DNA from: Streptomyces roseoverticillatus
GTDB taxonomy: Bacteria; Actinomycetota; Actinomycetes; Streptomycetales; Streptomycetaceae
Assembly: GCF_000719265.1 (NCBI RefSeq)
Contig: NZ_JOFL01000009.1
Location: 62,001-126,000 of the forward strand
Length of the DNA stretch: 64,000 bases
Direction: 5' to 3'
In this document: positions 53,501 to 61,877 of the stretch, piece after piece
Position numbering within the stretch: the first letter of the stretch is position 1
Layout: every line of letters begins with the position of its first letter
Translations under genes and position numbers: made by a program
Notes under the pieces: generated by a model
The model's input: the letters and a program-made list of their open reading frames with translations, nothing else
The model's database searches: none
What the model was told of the DNA's origin: nothing

Positions 53501-54943
53501 TCAGCGCCCGGCGCTCACACGATGCTTGCGGTCCAGCACCAGGCCGATCGCCAGGACGACCGCGCCCACCAGGACGGAGGCGAGCACCGTCTCCCGGTTG
53601 TCACCGCCGGTGTAGAGCATGTAGCCCAGCACGAAGGTGATCATGCCGATCGTGGCCCACGTCAGGTACGGGAAGAGCCACATCTTCACCGTCAGCTTCT
53701 CCGGCATCTCCCGCAGGATGATCCCGCGCATCTTCAGCTGGGTGAAGCAGATCACCAGCCAGACGAAGAGGGCGACCGCACCGGAGGAGTTCAGCAGGAA
53801 CTTGAAGACGGTGTCGGGCCACACGTAGTTGAAGAGGACCGACACGAAGCCGAAGACGACCGAGGCGAGGATCGCGACCTGCGGGACGCCCCGCTTGCTG
53901 ACCGTGGCGAACGCCTTCGGCGCGTCGCCGCGCTGACCCAGCGAGAAGGCCATGCGGGAGGCCGTGTAGAGGCCCGAGTTCAGGCAGGAGAGGACGGCGG
54001 TCAGCACGATGACGTTCATGACCTGGCCGGCGTGCGGGATGCCGATCGAGTCGAGCGCCGCGACGTAGCTGCCCTTCTCCGCGATCTCCTTGCTGTCCCA
54101 CGGGAGCAGGCTGACCACGACGAAGATCGAGCCGAGGTAGAAGACGCCGATGCGCCAGATGACGCTGTTGGTGGCCTGGCGGACCGCGCGCTGCGGGTCC
54201 TCGGACTCACCGGCGGCCAGCGTGACGATCTCGCTGCCCATGAAGGAGAAGACGACCATCAGCACACCGGTGAGGATCGCTCCCGCACCGTTGGGCAGGA
54301 AGCCGCCGTGCGCGGTGAGGTTGTCCAGCCCGGAGCCCGGGTTGTCCGAGCCCGGCAGCACACCGAAGACGGCCAGCAGACCGAGGACCACGAAGCCGGC
54401 GATCGCGACGACCTTGATGCCGGCGAACCAGAACTCGAACTCGCCGTACGAGCTGACCGAGGCGAGGTTGGTCGCCGTCAGCACGATCATGACGAGCAGG
54501 GCCCAGGTCCACTGCGGGACGCCCGGTATCCAGCCGTTGAGGATCTTGGCTCCCGCGGTCGCCTCGACCGCCTGCACCACGACCCAGAAGAACCAGTACA
54601 GCCAGCCGATGGTGAAGCCGGCCCAGCGGCCCAGCGCACGGTCCGCGTAGGCGGAGAACGACCCGGAGGTCGGGTTGGCCGCGGCCATCTCACCGAGCAT
54701 CCGCATCACGAAGACGACGAGCGTGCCGACGAGGGCGTAGGAGATGAGGATGCCGGGGCCGGCGGCGGCGATGCCGGAGGACGAACCCACGAAGAGGCCC
54801 GCTCCGATGACACCGCCAATGGCGATCATGGACAGGTGGCGGTTCTTGAGTCCGGCCTTCAGGCCGTCCCCGCCCGCCTCCGGGGCGTTGCCGGGATCGC
54901 CGGTCGTCGACCCCTTCGTCATGGTCGGCGGTGTCGCGCTCAT
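53501..54943 (-). CDS. Amino acid permease, APC family (third paralogue)
   Basis: A 480-aa transporter related to the two at 49551 and 51135: LKNRHLSMIAIGGVIGAGLFVG, MRMLGEMAAANPTSGSFS, and twelve predicted helices. I chose ATG 54943, eight bases after GAAGGA, over the adjoining GTG at 54949. It is divergent from rpiB; the 168 bases between are AT-richer than average. Substrate not determined. Confidence 0.88.
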   Translation of the reverse strand: MSATPPTMTKGSTTGDPGNAPEAGGDGLKAGLKNRHLSMIAIGGVIGAGLFVGSSSGIAAAGPGILISYALVGTLVVFVMRMLGEMAAANPTSGSFSAYADRALGRWAGFTIGWLYWFFWVVVQAVEATAGAKILNGWIPGVPQWTWALLVMIVLTATNLASVSSYGEFEFWFAGIKVVAIAGFVVLGLLAVFGVLPGSDNPGSGLDNLTAHGGFLPNGAGAILTGVLMVVFSFMGSEIVTLAAGESEDPQRAVRQATNSVIWRIGVFYLGSIFVVVSLLPWDSKEIAEKGSYVAALDSIGIPHAGQVMNVIVLTAVLSCLNSGLYTASRMAFSLGQRGDAPKAFATVSKRGVPQVAILASVVFGFVSVLFNYVWPDTVFKFLLNSSGAVALFVWLVICFTQLKMRGIILREMPEKLTVKMWLFPYLTWATIGMITFVLGYMLYTGGDNRETVLASVLVGAVVLAIGLVLDRKHRVSAGR

Positions 54944-55111
54944 GTGCACGTTCCTTCGGGTTGTTCCTTAGGTTCTCGGGTTACGAGTGACCGCATTAGA
55001 ACTTTTCGAAGGCGACTTTAGGAAGACCCGAATCCAATTCGTTGTGTTCACTCAGCGTTACCTCCCACCTGCTGGCCGATCGGCGGCCCGGGACGTGCCA
55101 CACTCGGACGC

Positions 55112-55600
55112 ATGCGCGTGTACCTCGGCTCCGACCATGCCGGCTACGAACTCAAGAACCACCTCGTCGAGTGGCTCAAGGCCCACGGCCACGAGCCCGT
55201 GGACTGCGGTCCCCACATCTACGACGCCCAGGACGACTACCCGCCGTTCTGCCTCCGCGCCGCGGAGCGGACCGCCGCCGACGCCGGCAGCCTCGGCATC
55301 GTGATCGGCGGCTCCGGCAACGGCGAGCAGATCGCCGCGAACAAGGTCAAGGGCGTCCGGGCCGCCCTCGCCTGGAGCGAGCAGACGGCCGCGCTCGGCC
55401 GCGAGCACAACAACGCCAACGTCATCAGCATCGGCGGCCGCATGCACACCGAGGAAGAGGCGACGAAGTTCGTCGAGATCTTCCTGGCCACGCCGTACTC
55501 GGGTGAGGAGCGGCACACCCGCCGCATCGAGATGCTGGCGCGCTACGAGGAGACGGGCGAGCTCCCGCCGATCCCGGCGCACCACCCGCAGGAAGGCTGA
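55112..55600 (+). CDS. rpiB: Ribose-5-phosphate isomerase B
   Basis: A 162-aa enzyme interconverting ribose-5-phosphate and ribulose-5-phosphate in the pentose phosphate pathway. The family start MRVYLGSDHAGYELK holds the catalytic-site Asp8 and His9. The phosphate-binding GGSGNGEQIAANKVKGVRAA follows near 69-88. The actinobacterial form uses a Glu (here GNGEQ) in place of the catalytic Cys of E. coli RpiB. No clear ribosome site is present; CACACT (55099-55104) seven bases before the ATG suggests a leaderless mRNA. Confidence 0.93.
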   Translation: MRVYLGSDHAGYELKNHLVEWLKAHGHEPVDCGPHIYDAQDDYPPFCLRAAERTAADAGSLGIVIGGSGNGEQIAANKVKGVRAALAWSEQTAALGREHNNANVISIGGRMHTEEEATKFVEIFLATPYSGEERHTRRIEMLARYEETGELPPIPAHHPQEG

Positions 55601-55613
55601 CCCTTTTGTCCTT

Positions 55614-55653
55614 AATCGCCGGGCAAGCTGAATATTCGGCCTGTCCGGCGATT
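55614..55653. terminator. Terminator made of a Streptomyces intergenic repeat
   Basis: AATCGCCGG (55614-55622) pairs with CCGGCGATT (55645-55653), extended inward with a few mismatches. The arm also matches the element near 4898-4919. It lies just past rpiB and ahead of the glycosylase gene. Confidence 0.65.
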
Positions 55654-55705
55654 GAGGGCGCCGCGCGCAGCGCGGTCACACGGAAAGCGCACAGGAGACA
55701 CCGCC

Positions 55706-56512
55706 GTGCCTGAAGGGCATACCATCCATCGCCTCGCGGCGGACCACAACCACGCCTTCGCGGGGCGCGCGGTCCGGGCGACCAGCCCCCAGGGCAAGTT
55801 CTCCGACGGCGCCGCCCTCGTCGACGGCCGCGTCCTCGAAACCGCCGAAGCCCACGGCAAGCACCTCTTCCTCGGCTTCGGCGACGACTGGGTCCACATC
55901 CACCTGGGTCTCTTCGGGAAGTACGCCTTCGGCGCAGGCCCCGTGCCGCCGCCGACCGAGACCGTCCGCCTGCGCCTGGCGAACCCCGACTCGTACGCGG
56001 ACCTCCGCGGCCCCACCACCTGCGCCCTGATCACCGGCGCCGAGAAGCAGGCGATACACGACCGGCTCGGCCCGGACCCGCTGCGCCCCGGCGACGACCC
56101 CGGCAAGGCCTGGCAGCGCGTCTCCCGCAGCCGCACCAGCGTCGCCGCCCTGCTCATGGACCAGAAGGTCGTGGCGGGCGTCGGCAACGTCTACCGCGCC
56201 GAGGTCCTCTTCCGGCACGGCATCGACCCGTACCGCCCCGGCCGCGACCTCACCCGCTCCGAGTGGGACGGCATGTGGGCCGACCTGGCCGCCCTGATGC
56301 GCGAGGGCGTGCGCAACAACAGGATCGACACCGTGCGGCCCGAGCACACCCCGGAGGCCATGGGCCGCCCGCCGCGCGTCGACGACCACGGCGGCGAGGT
56401 GTACGTCTACCGCCGGGCCGCCATGCCCTGCCACGTCTGCGGCGGGGAGATCCGCACGGCCGGCCTGGCCGCCCGCAACCTCTTCTGGTGCCCGGGCTGC
56501 CAGCAGCGCTGA
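55706..56512 (+). CDS. Fpg/Nei family DNA glycosylase
   Basis: A 268-aa bifunctional DNA glycosylase/AP lyase for oxidised bases. The N-terminal PEGHTIHRLA supplies the catalytic Pro (exposed after Met removal) and Glu. The helix-two-turn-helix region has MDQKVVAGVGNVYRAEVLF. The C-terminal zinc finger has CHVCGGEI...FWCPGCQQR. The PEGHT start is nearer Nei (endonuclease VIII) than Fpg (usually PELPE), so oxidised pyrimidines are the likelier substrate. GTG 55706 follows AGGAGA. Confidence 0.92.
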   Translation: MPEGHTIHRLAADHNHAFAGRAVRATSPQGKFSDGAALVDGRVLETAEAHGKHLFLGFGDDWVHIHLGLFGKYAFGAGPVPPPTETVRLRLANPDSYADLRGPTTCALITGAEKQAIHDRLGPDPLRPGDDPGKAWQRVSRSRTSVAALLMDQKVVAGVGNVYRAEVLFRHGIDPYRPGRDLTRSEWDGMWADLAALMREGVRNNRIDTVRPEHTPEAMGRPPRVDDHGGEVYVYRRAAMPCHVCGGEIRTAGLAARNLFWCPGCQQR

Positions 56513-56546
56513 CAGCCCGTCACCCGTACCGGCGGCTGCCGGGTGC

Positions 56547-57776
56547 TCAGAAGCCGTGCGGCAGCCACGGCGCCACGTCGCTGCCGAACGCCGTCGCCGC
56601 CTCCTCCAGCGCGCCCTCGCGCAGCTCCCGCACCCGGCCCGCCCCCGCGAGCGCGGCCAGGGACACCCCGCCCAGATAGGCCGAGCCCAGCTCCCGTACG
56701 GACAGGGCCAGGTCGGCCGCGTCCTCGGTGCGCTCGCAGGACGCGCCCTTCCGGTCGCCCGTCAGCCGCCACCGCCCCGCGTTCCAGGGGCAGAAGTCGT
56801 CGGCGACCTCCAGCACCACGTCCACCGCGCTGCGGTACGTCCGCGCGGCGAGCGCCGCCCCCACGTCGACCAGCCGCACGTGCAGCGAGTCCTTGACCCG
56901 CGCCTCGCACCGCCGCACGTCGCTGACCAGGTGCAGCAGCGGATCGTCCACGGGCCGGTTGTGGGCGGAGACGTACGACGTCAGGTCGATCTCCGTCAGA
57001 TAGCGCCACAGCGCGGCGTACGCGGCCGGGGTCTGCGCCTCCGCGTCGCGCAGCAGCACCGTGCCGTTCGCGCCCGAGTCGGACCAGTCCGGGCGCACCG
57101 CGTACCGCGCGTACCCCACCGTCCGCCCGTCCTCCTCGGCGAGCACGCACTTCAGCGGCGACGCGCCCTCGCGGCCGGCCGCCGGGTCCAGCACCGGCAG
57201 GGCCTCCCAGCCGGGCTGCCGCGCGAGCATCCCCGGGCGGGCGGCTACCCGGCGTGCGTAGACCGCCTCGCAGGCGTCGCGTGCTTCAGCGGGCTCCGAC
57301 AAGCGCAGCCGCACCCCCTCCGTGCCCGGCGGGACGGACAGCCGCACCCGGGCCGTATCGATACGGACGCTCAGCGAGTGGGTCGCGATGCCGTAGCCGA
57401 ACCGCCCGTAGATGTCCGGCTCGGAGGCCGTCAGGACGGCCAGCGGCTCACCCCAGGCCCGCACGTCGTCCAGCTGCCGCCGCATCATCCGCCGCAACAG
57501 GCCCCGCCTGCGGTGCGTCGGCCGCACGGACACCATCGTCACCCCGGCGGCGGGAACCCGCTCCCCGCCCGGGACCGTGATCCGGAACGCGAACGCCCCG
57601 GTCGTACCCACCGTCTCCCCGCCGTCCCAGACCCCGATCGACCGGTCGAAGCCGGTCAGCTCACGCCACAGGGCGACTTCCTCGGGGGACTCGGGGACAC
57701 CGCCGAACGCCAGCTCCAGGCTGGCGTACCACGTGTCGAATTCCGCATCGTGCAGGACCCGCAACTCCGTCGTCAT
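56547..57776 (-). CDS. Eis-like GNAT N-acetyltransferase
   Basis: A 409-aa protein with the three-part layout of the Eis/Acetyltransf_17 family: an N-terminal GNAT domain with the acetyl-CoA motif VRPTHRRRGLLRRMM (near 85-99) and YGRFGYG, a second GNAT-like domain, and a C-terminal sterol-carrier-like domain ending DVAPWLPHGF. In Mycobacterium, Eis acetylates aminoglycosides at several positions; Streptomyces homologues are common and their natural substrates unknown. The start at 57776 is followed by the usual TTELRVL. A longer ORF reaches 57989 but overlaps the next promoter. Confidence 0.85.
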   Translation of the reverse strand: MTTELRVLHDAEFDTWYASLELAFGGVPESPEEVALWRELTGFDRSIGVWDGGETVGTTGAFAFRITVPGGERVPAAGVTMVSVRPTHRRRGLLRRMMRRQLDDVRAWGEPLAVLTASEPDIYGRFGYGIATHSLSVRIDTARVRLSVPPGTEGVRLRLSEPAEARDACEAVYARRVAARPGMLARQPGWEALPVLDPAAGREGASPLKCVLAEEDGRTVGYARYAVRPDWSDSGANGTVLLRDAEAQTPAAYAALWRYLTEIDLTSYVSAHNRPVDDPLLHLVSDVRRCEARVKDSLHVRLVDVGAALAARTYRSAVDVVLEVADDFCPWNAGRWRLTGDRKGASCERTEDAADLALSVRELGSAYLGGVSLAALAGAGRVRELREGALEEAATAFGSDVAPWLPHGF

Positions 57777-57925
57777 GCCCCCATCCCTAGCAGCGATCCC
57801 GCCCCGCACGCGAAGGAATTTCACATAAGGGGCCGACCTCTCCGCACGGGACGTACCGCACCCCGGCCGTGTCGGCGCGGCGTGAGTCGACGCACCGCCG
57901 AATGGGTGGATAAGGTCACGATGCA

Positions 57926-59065
57926 ATGACTGGCGGTGCGGAGACCCCGACGGCACGGATGCGCAAAGCATGGCACCGGGCCCGCACAAGCGTGCGCAAA
58001 GCCGGGGTGGACTACTTCCGCGGCGACGGCTCCGACTGGATCGCGCTGGCGGCCCTCCTCCTCACGGTCCCCGCGCTCGCCCTCACCACCATCGCGCTGC
58101 CCGCCTGGTGCGTGCCCACCGCCCTCGTCCTGCCCATCGTCGCCGGCGGTCTGCTGCTGCGCCCCGCCAGCCTGCTCGCCCTCTACGGCGCTTCCGCCGT
58201 GGCCCTCATCGCCGAGGCCGGCGTGCTGAACGCCGAGGCCTCCGGCGACGGCGTCCGCGTCACGCCCGGCACGATCCTCGTCGTCGCGGCCGTCGGCTTC
58301 CTCGGGCTGCTCATCGCCCAGTTCCGCAGCCGTGTCGGCGTGCCCTGGCGGCGCGGCGGCACCATGCTCTTCGACCTGCGTGAACGCATCCGCGTCCAGA
58401 GCAAGCTGCCGAAGCTGCCGCGCGGCTGGCACCGCGAGATGGCGCTCCGCCCGGCCGGCGGCCAGTCCTTCTCGGGTGACTTCGTCGTCGCGGCCCGCAC
58501 GAACGGCGGCCGCACCCTGGAAGTCGTCCTCACGGACGTCTCCGGCAAGGGCATGGACGCCGCCTCGCGCGCCCTGCTGCTCTCCGGCGCCTTCGGCGGC
58601 CTCCTCGGCTCCCTGCCGCCCCACGCCTTCCTGCCCGCCGCCAACGGCTACCTGCTCCGCCAGGACTGGGACGAGGGCTTCGCCACCTCCGTGCACCTCG
58701 TCCTCGACCTCGACAGCGGCGACTACGAGATGTTCTCCGCGGGCCACCTCCCCGGCCTCCAGCTCAGCGCCGGCACCGGCCGCTGGGAGGAGAAGGCCGC
58801 GGAAGGCCCGCTCCTGGGCGTCTACGACGGAGCCCAGTTCGACCCCATAAAGGGCACCCTGCGGCCGGGCGACGTCCTGATGCTCTTCACCGACGGCCTA
58901 GTCGAGACCGCCGAGCGCGACCTCACCGAAGGCATGGACCGCCTCACCGGCGAGGCCGACCGCTACGTCTCGGCCGGCTTCCAGGGCGCGGCCTGGCACC
59001 TCATCGAGGCCGTCGCCAAGGACGTCAACGACGACCGCGCCCTGCTGCTGATCTGCCGGCACTGA
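57926..59065 (+). CDS. Membrane-anchored PP2C-type (RsbU-like) protein phosphatase
   Basis: A 379-aa protein with a basic N-terminal tail, three to four membrane helices between about 38 and 133, and a C-terminal SpoIIE/RsbU-type PP2C domain (165-375). The motifs are GDFVVAARTNGGR, TDVSGKGMDAASRAL, SAGHLPGLQL, LFTDGLVETAERD and DDRALLLI. Such phosphatases dephosphorylate anti-anti-sigma factors in stress and development pathways. No sensor, kinase or STAS gene is adjacent. TAAGGT (57911-57916) lies nine bases before the ATG, so the leader is absent or very short. Confidence 0.88.
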   Translation: MTGGAETPTARMRKAWHRARTSVRKAGVDYFRGDGSDWIALAALLLTVPALALTTIALPAWCVPTALVLPIVAGGLLLRPASLLALYGASAVALIAEAGVLNAEASGDGVRVTPGTILVVAAVGFLGLLIAQFRSRVGVPWRRGGTMLFDLRERIRVQSKLPKLPRGWHREMALRPAGGQSFSGDFVVAARTNGGRTLEVVLTDVSGKGMDAASRALLLSGAFGGLLGSLPPHAFLPAANGYLLRQDWDEGFATSVHLVLDLDSGDYEMFSAGHLPGLQLSAGTGRWEEKAAEGPLLGVYDGAQFDPIKGTLRPGDVLMLFTDGLVETAERDLTEGMDRLTGEADRYVSAGFQGAAWHLIEAVAKDVNDDRALLLICRH

Positions 59066-59106
59066 ACCCGGTGCCGGACCCCGGCACCGCACCACGGAGG
59101 ACGCCC

Positions 59107-59553
59107 ATGACCGCTCTCGACCTCGCCGCCGTAGAGGCCCTGGCGCGCCGCGCCCACGCCGCCCAGACGGACAAGGCCGGCCGCCCGTACACCGAGCACC
59201 TGGCGGCCGTCGCCGAGGGCGTGCGGCGGCGCGGCGGCAGCGACGAGCAGATAGCCGCGGCCTGGCTGCACGACGCCGTCGAGGACGGCGCGGTGAGCGA
59301 GGAGTGGCTGGCGGCCGCGGAGCTGCCCCCGGCGGTCAAGGACATGATCCTCGCGGTGACCAAGCGCCCGGGCGAGGCGCCGGAGGAGTACGCGGCCCGC
59401 ATCCTGGCCACGCCCGGCGCCCTTCTGGTCAAGGAGTCCGACCTGGCCCACAACTCGGACCCGGAGCGCGCGAGGGAACTGGACGAGCCGACGCGGGAAC
59501 GCCTGGCGGCGAAGTACGCGAAGATGCGGGGGTTGCTGGGCCTGGCGGGCTGA
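59107..59553 (+). CDS. Small HD-domain protein of the RelA/SpoT hydrolase type
   Basis: A 148-aa single HD domain. The pattern RRAHAAQTDKAGRPYTEH (14-31), WLHDAVED (53-60) and KESDLAHN (near 115-122) supplies the metal-binding His31, His55, Asp56 and later Asp of the ppGpp-hydrolase HD_4 group. It has no synthetase domain, so it resembles a small alarmone hydrolase (MESH1-like) more than a RelA. GGAGG precedes the ATG by six bases and it lies 41 bases after the phosphatase gene, so the two are probably cotranscribed. Actual substrate untested. Confidence 0.8.
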   Translation: MTALDLAAVEALARRAHAAQTDKAGRPYTEHLAAVAEGVRRRGGSDEQIAAAWLHDAVEDGAVSEEWLAAAELPPAVKDMILAVTKRPGEAPEEYAARILATPGALLVKESDLAHNSDPERARELDEPTRERLAAKYAKMRGLLGLAG

Positions 59554-59708
59554 CCGTTCGGCCTTCGCCTTTCGGCCGACCGTACGACCAATCTCCGCCG
59601 CGACGGCGATGAACCACAGCAGCGGAGACCGGCGGTGCCGAACGGGCGCGGCCAAGACATGATCGGCAACCCGCACCGGAGGTGAACCGCGGTGCCGAAC
59701 AGGCCTGA

Positions 59709-60809
59709 TCAGTGGGGCTTGTCGGTCGCGGAGGGAGCGCGGAACGCCCACTCCATCCGCGGTTCCATCACGCACCGGAAAACCCGCCGTACCGGCGGCG
59801 TACACAGCGCCGTCATCACTGCGATCGCGATCAGGGTGACCACGACCTCACCGACCGGCCGGCGGACCCACGCAGCCGCGTCGTACCACTCCCACCAGCG
59901 CGACAGCTTGATCAGGAAGCCGTGCAGCAGGTACCCGTACAGCGTTCCCGCGCCCAGTGACGTGAACCACGTGGCCCGGCGCGGGACCCAGGCGAGGAAG
60001 CCCGCCGTGAGCACGGCCGAGCAGAGGAAGAGGGCCAGCGTCATCACCGGCGCCGTCCAGACCGGCTCGTGCAGGTCCTGGACGGCGCTGTTCCGGTAGA
60101 ACCAGCCGGTGTCCAGCGTGGGCGCCTGCCAGTACGCGACCGCCACCGCCGCCGCGAACACCGGCACCGCCGCGACCCGCACCCACCGCCGCCGCACCAG
60201 CTCGAAGTGCTCGCGCCGCAGGTGCAGGCCGATCACGAAGAACGGCAGGAACTGCAGCACCCGCTGCAGATCGAAGTCGCCGCCGATCTCGGGGGAGACC
60301 GCGGCCAGCACGGCCACCGCGAAGGCGACGGGCACGGGCCAGCGGATGAGTTTCCAGATCGGGGTCGTGATCCGCCAGACGAAGAGCGCGGCGAGGAACC
60401 AGTTCAGGTACCACGGGTTGAGCAGTGAGAGGGGCTCCGGCGCCGCGTCGGGCTCCGCCCAGTGCTGGAAGTACGTGTAAGCGACCTCGAAGACCAGGTA
60501 CGGCACGACCACGCCCGTGAGCAGCCGCTTGAGCTTGGCCGGACTCATATCGAAACCACGGGAGAAATAGCCGGATATCAGGATGAACGCCGGCATGTGG
60601 AAGGTGTACACGGTCATGTAGAGAGCCATCGCGGCTCGGCTGGAGTGCGAGAGCGGCTCCCACGCGTGCCCCAGCGCCACCAGGACGATCGCGAGGTACT
60701 TCGCGTTGTCGAAGAAGGGATCGCGCTGCGCCGGGGCGCCGGCGGGCGCGGTTCCGGCCTGCTCCGAGGGGGTCACCGCGCGGGCGGGGGGTGTGACGGC
60801 GGGGGACAT
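59709..60809 (-). CDS. Membrane acyltransferase, family 3
   Basis: A 366-aa integral membrane acyltransferase with about ten helices. It begins with the family region FFDNAKYLAIVLVALGHAWEPL, whose His is the expected catalytic residue, and continues with FHMPAFILISGYFSRG. Such enzymes acetylate or acylate cell-surface sugars or other exported molecules. The C-terminus is basic. TAGGGT lies 7 bases before ATG 60809, suggesting a leaderless mRNA. The ORF could run to 61235, but that part lacks membrane or family character. Substrate unknown. Confidence 0.85.
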   Translation of the reverse strand: MSPAVTPPARAVTPSEQAGTAPAGAPAQRDPFFDNAKYLAIVLVALGHAWEPLSHSSRAAMALYMTVYTFHMPAFILISGYFSRGFDMSPAKLKRLLTGVVVPYLVFEVAYTYFQHWAEPDAAPEPLSLLNPWYLNWFLAALFVWRITTPIWKLIRWPVPVAFAVAVLAAVSPEIGGDFDLQRVLQFLPFFVIGLHLRREHFELVRRRWVRVAAVPVFAAAVAVAYWQAPTLDTGWFYRNSAVQDLHEPVWTAPVMTLALFLCSAVLTAGFLAWVPRRATWFTSLGAGTLYGYLLHGFLIKLSRWWEWYDAAAWVRRPVGEVVVTLIAIAVMTALCTPPVRRVFRCVMEPRMEWAFRAPSATDKPH

Positions 60810-60816
60810 CCGACGC

Positions 60817-60822
60817 ACCCTA
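60817..60822 (-). promoter_or_regulatory. -10 box of the acyltransferase gene
   Basis: TAGGGT on the minus strand lies 7 bases before the ATG at 60809, with no separate ribosome site. Confidence 0.4.
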
Positions 60823-61047
60823 GCGGCGTCTCGCCGCGACCGCCACGCCGTCCGCCAAGTCCCCCGATATCCACTGACCACGGCTTTGCGGACAGTTTCT
60901 GGACGAAGTGCCGATGAAATGTCACGGGCCCACAGAAACAGGCAAGTTGGTGGCACGATGGTTGACGGGCGAGGGCTGCGGGGAGCATGTCTCCCGGGCC
61001 GACCAGTGGGTGGACCGGTGTGTATCCGACCGAGGGTGTGATCAGTT

Positions 61048-61242
61048 GTGGCCATTTCACTGTCAGTGGTGCTGCTCTTGGCGATCGTGCTGGTGGTGCT
61101 CTTCCGCTCCGGCAGCATCAAGGGCGGCCCGGCCCTGGTCGCCATCCTCTTCGGCTTCTTCCTCGCCTCGACGGGAATGGCGCCGTCGATCCAGAGGTTC
61201 CTGAACTCGATCACCGAGACGATAAGCGCCATCAAGTTCTGA
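61048..61242 (+). CDS. Small conserved membrane protein (64 aa)
   Basis: A 64-aa protein with two short hydrophobic segments (3-20 and 28-45) and a C-terminal amphipathic part ending TETISAIKF. Composition and codon use are those of a real Streptomyces gene; I believe this small protein is conserved near tig in the genus, but no function is known. The GTG start has GAGGGTG upstream. It lies divergent from the acyltransferase. Confidence 0.7.
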   Translation: MAISLSVVLLLAIVLVVLFRSGSIKGGPALVAILFGFFLASTGMAPSIQRFLNSITETISAIKF

Positions 61243-61317
61243 GGCGACGGGCGATGCGGCAGCCGCGAACACCCGGGAACCAGCGGAAAGCGGGCCCGTA
61301 CGGCAGCCGTATGACAA

Positions 61318-61342
61318 ACGCCCCCGGCAGGGCCGGAGGCGT
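61318..61342. terminator. Hairpin between the 64-aa gene and tRNA-Gly
   Basis: An 11-base stem with one mismatch (61318-61328 with 61332-61342) and a 3-base loop sits between a + strand gene and the minus-strand tRNA, and can serve both. Confidence 0.6.
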
Positions 61343-61345
61343 CGG

Positions 61346-61419
61346 TGGAGCGGGCGACGGGAATCGAACCCGCGTAGCCAGTTTGGAAGACTGGGGCTCT
61401 ACCATTGAGCTACGCCCGC
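61346..61419 (-). tRNA. tRNA-Gly (anticodon TCC)
   Basis: A full cloverleaf on the minus strand. The 7-bp acceptor GCGGGCG pairs with CGCCCGC, the anticodon stem CCAGT/ACTGG encloses CTTCCAA (anticodon TCC), and the T-loop is TTCGATT. The discriminator base is T, usual for tRNA-Gly, and CCA is encoded (61346-61348). Confidence 0.96.
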
Positions 61420-61595
61420 ACGCGCCGCGAGCCCGGAAGGGCTGTACGGCACGGTGTGCATCGTAGCGGGTCCGGGCGGTGCGCCGCACGTCACCCCTTC
61501 GGCCCCGGTCCCCGCGCGTCTCCGCGCCGGTCCCGCGCCGCCCCGCGCTCCCGGGCGCCGCCGGTAATCCGGCCACCGACCCCTCCGCGGGCATG

Positions 61596-61601
61596 TACCC
61601 T
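61596..61601 (+). promoter_or_regulatory. -10 box of tRNA-Pro
   Basis: TACCCT fits TANNNT and lies 14 bases before the tRNA-Pro 5' end, consistent with a short 5' leader. Confidence 0.4.
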
Positions 61602-61615
61602 ACGTCTCGCACTTA

Positions 61616-61692
61616 CGGGGTGTGGCGCAGCTTGGTAGCGCGTCCGCTTTGGGAGCGGAAGGCCGTCGGTTCGAATCCGGCCACCCCGACCA
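61616..61692 (+). tRNA. tRNA-Pro (anticodon TGG)
   Basis: A full cloverleaf of 77 bases. The acceptor CGGGGTG pairs with CACCCCG, the anticodon stem TCCGC/GCGGA encloses TTTGGGA (anticodon TGG), and the T-loop contains GGTTCGAATCC. Discriminator A is followed by encoded CCA. Confidence 0.96.
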
Positions 61693-61742
61693 CACGAACG
61701 GCCGCGGCCACCGGGAACCACGGGGCCACGAGCAAGATCACA

Positions 61743-61773
61743 TTGTGGGGCTCATCCTGCTTGCGGTTACTAT
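61743..61773 (+). promoter_or_regulatory. Putative tig promoter
   Basis: TTGTGG (61743-61748), a 19-base spacer and TACTAT (61768-61773) form a recognisable -35/-10 pair in the gap between tRNA-Pro and tig, giving a leader of about 100 bases. Confidence 0.45.
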
Positions 61774-61877
61774 GCAAGCTGCGTGCCCGTGTGTCTGCAC
61801 TACCGAGTCTGCCTACCGGGCGCGATCCGCTGAACCTCAGCAGAATCACCAGAAGTCAGCCCCAAGGAGACCGAACC

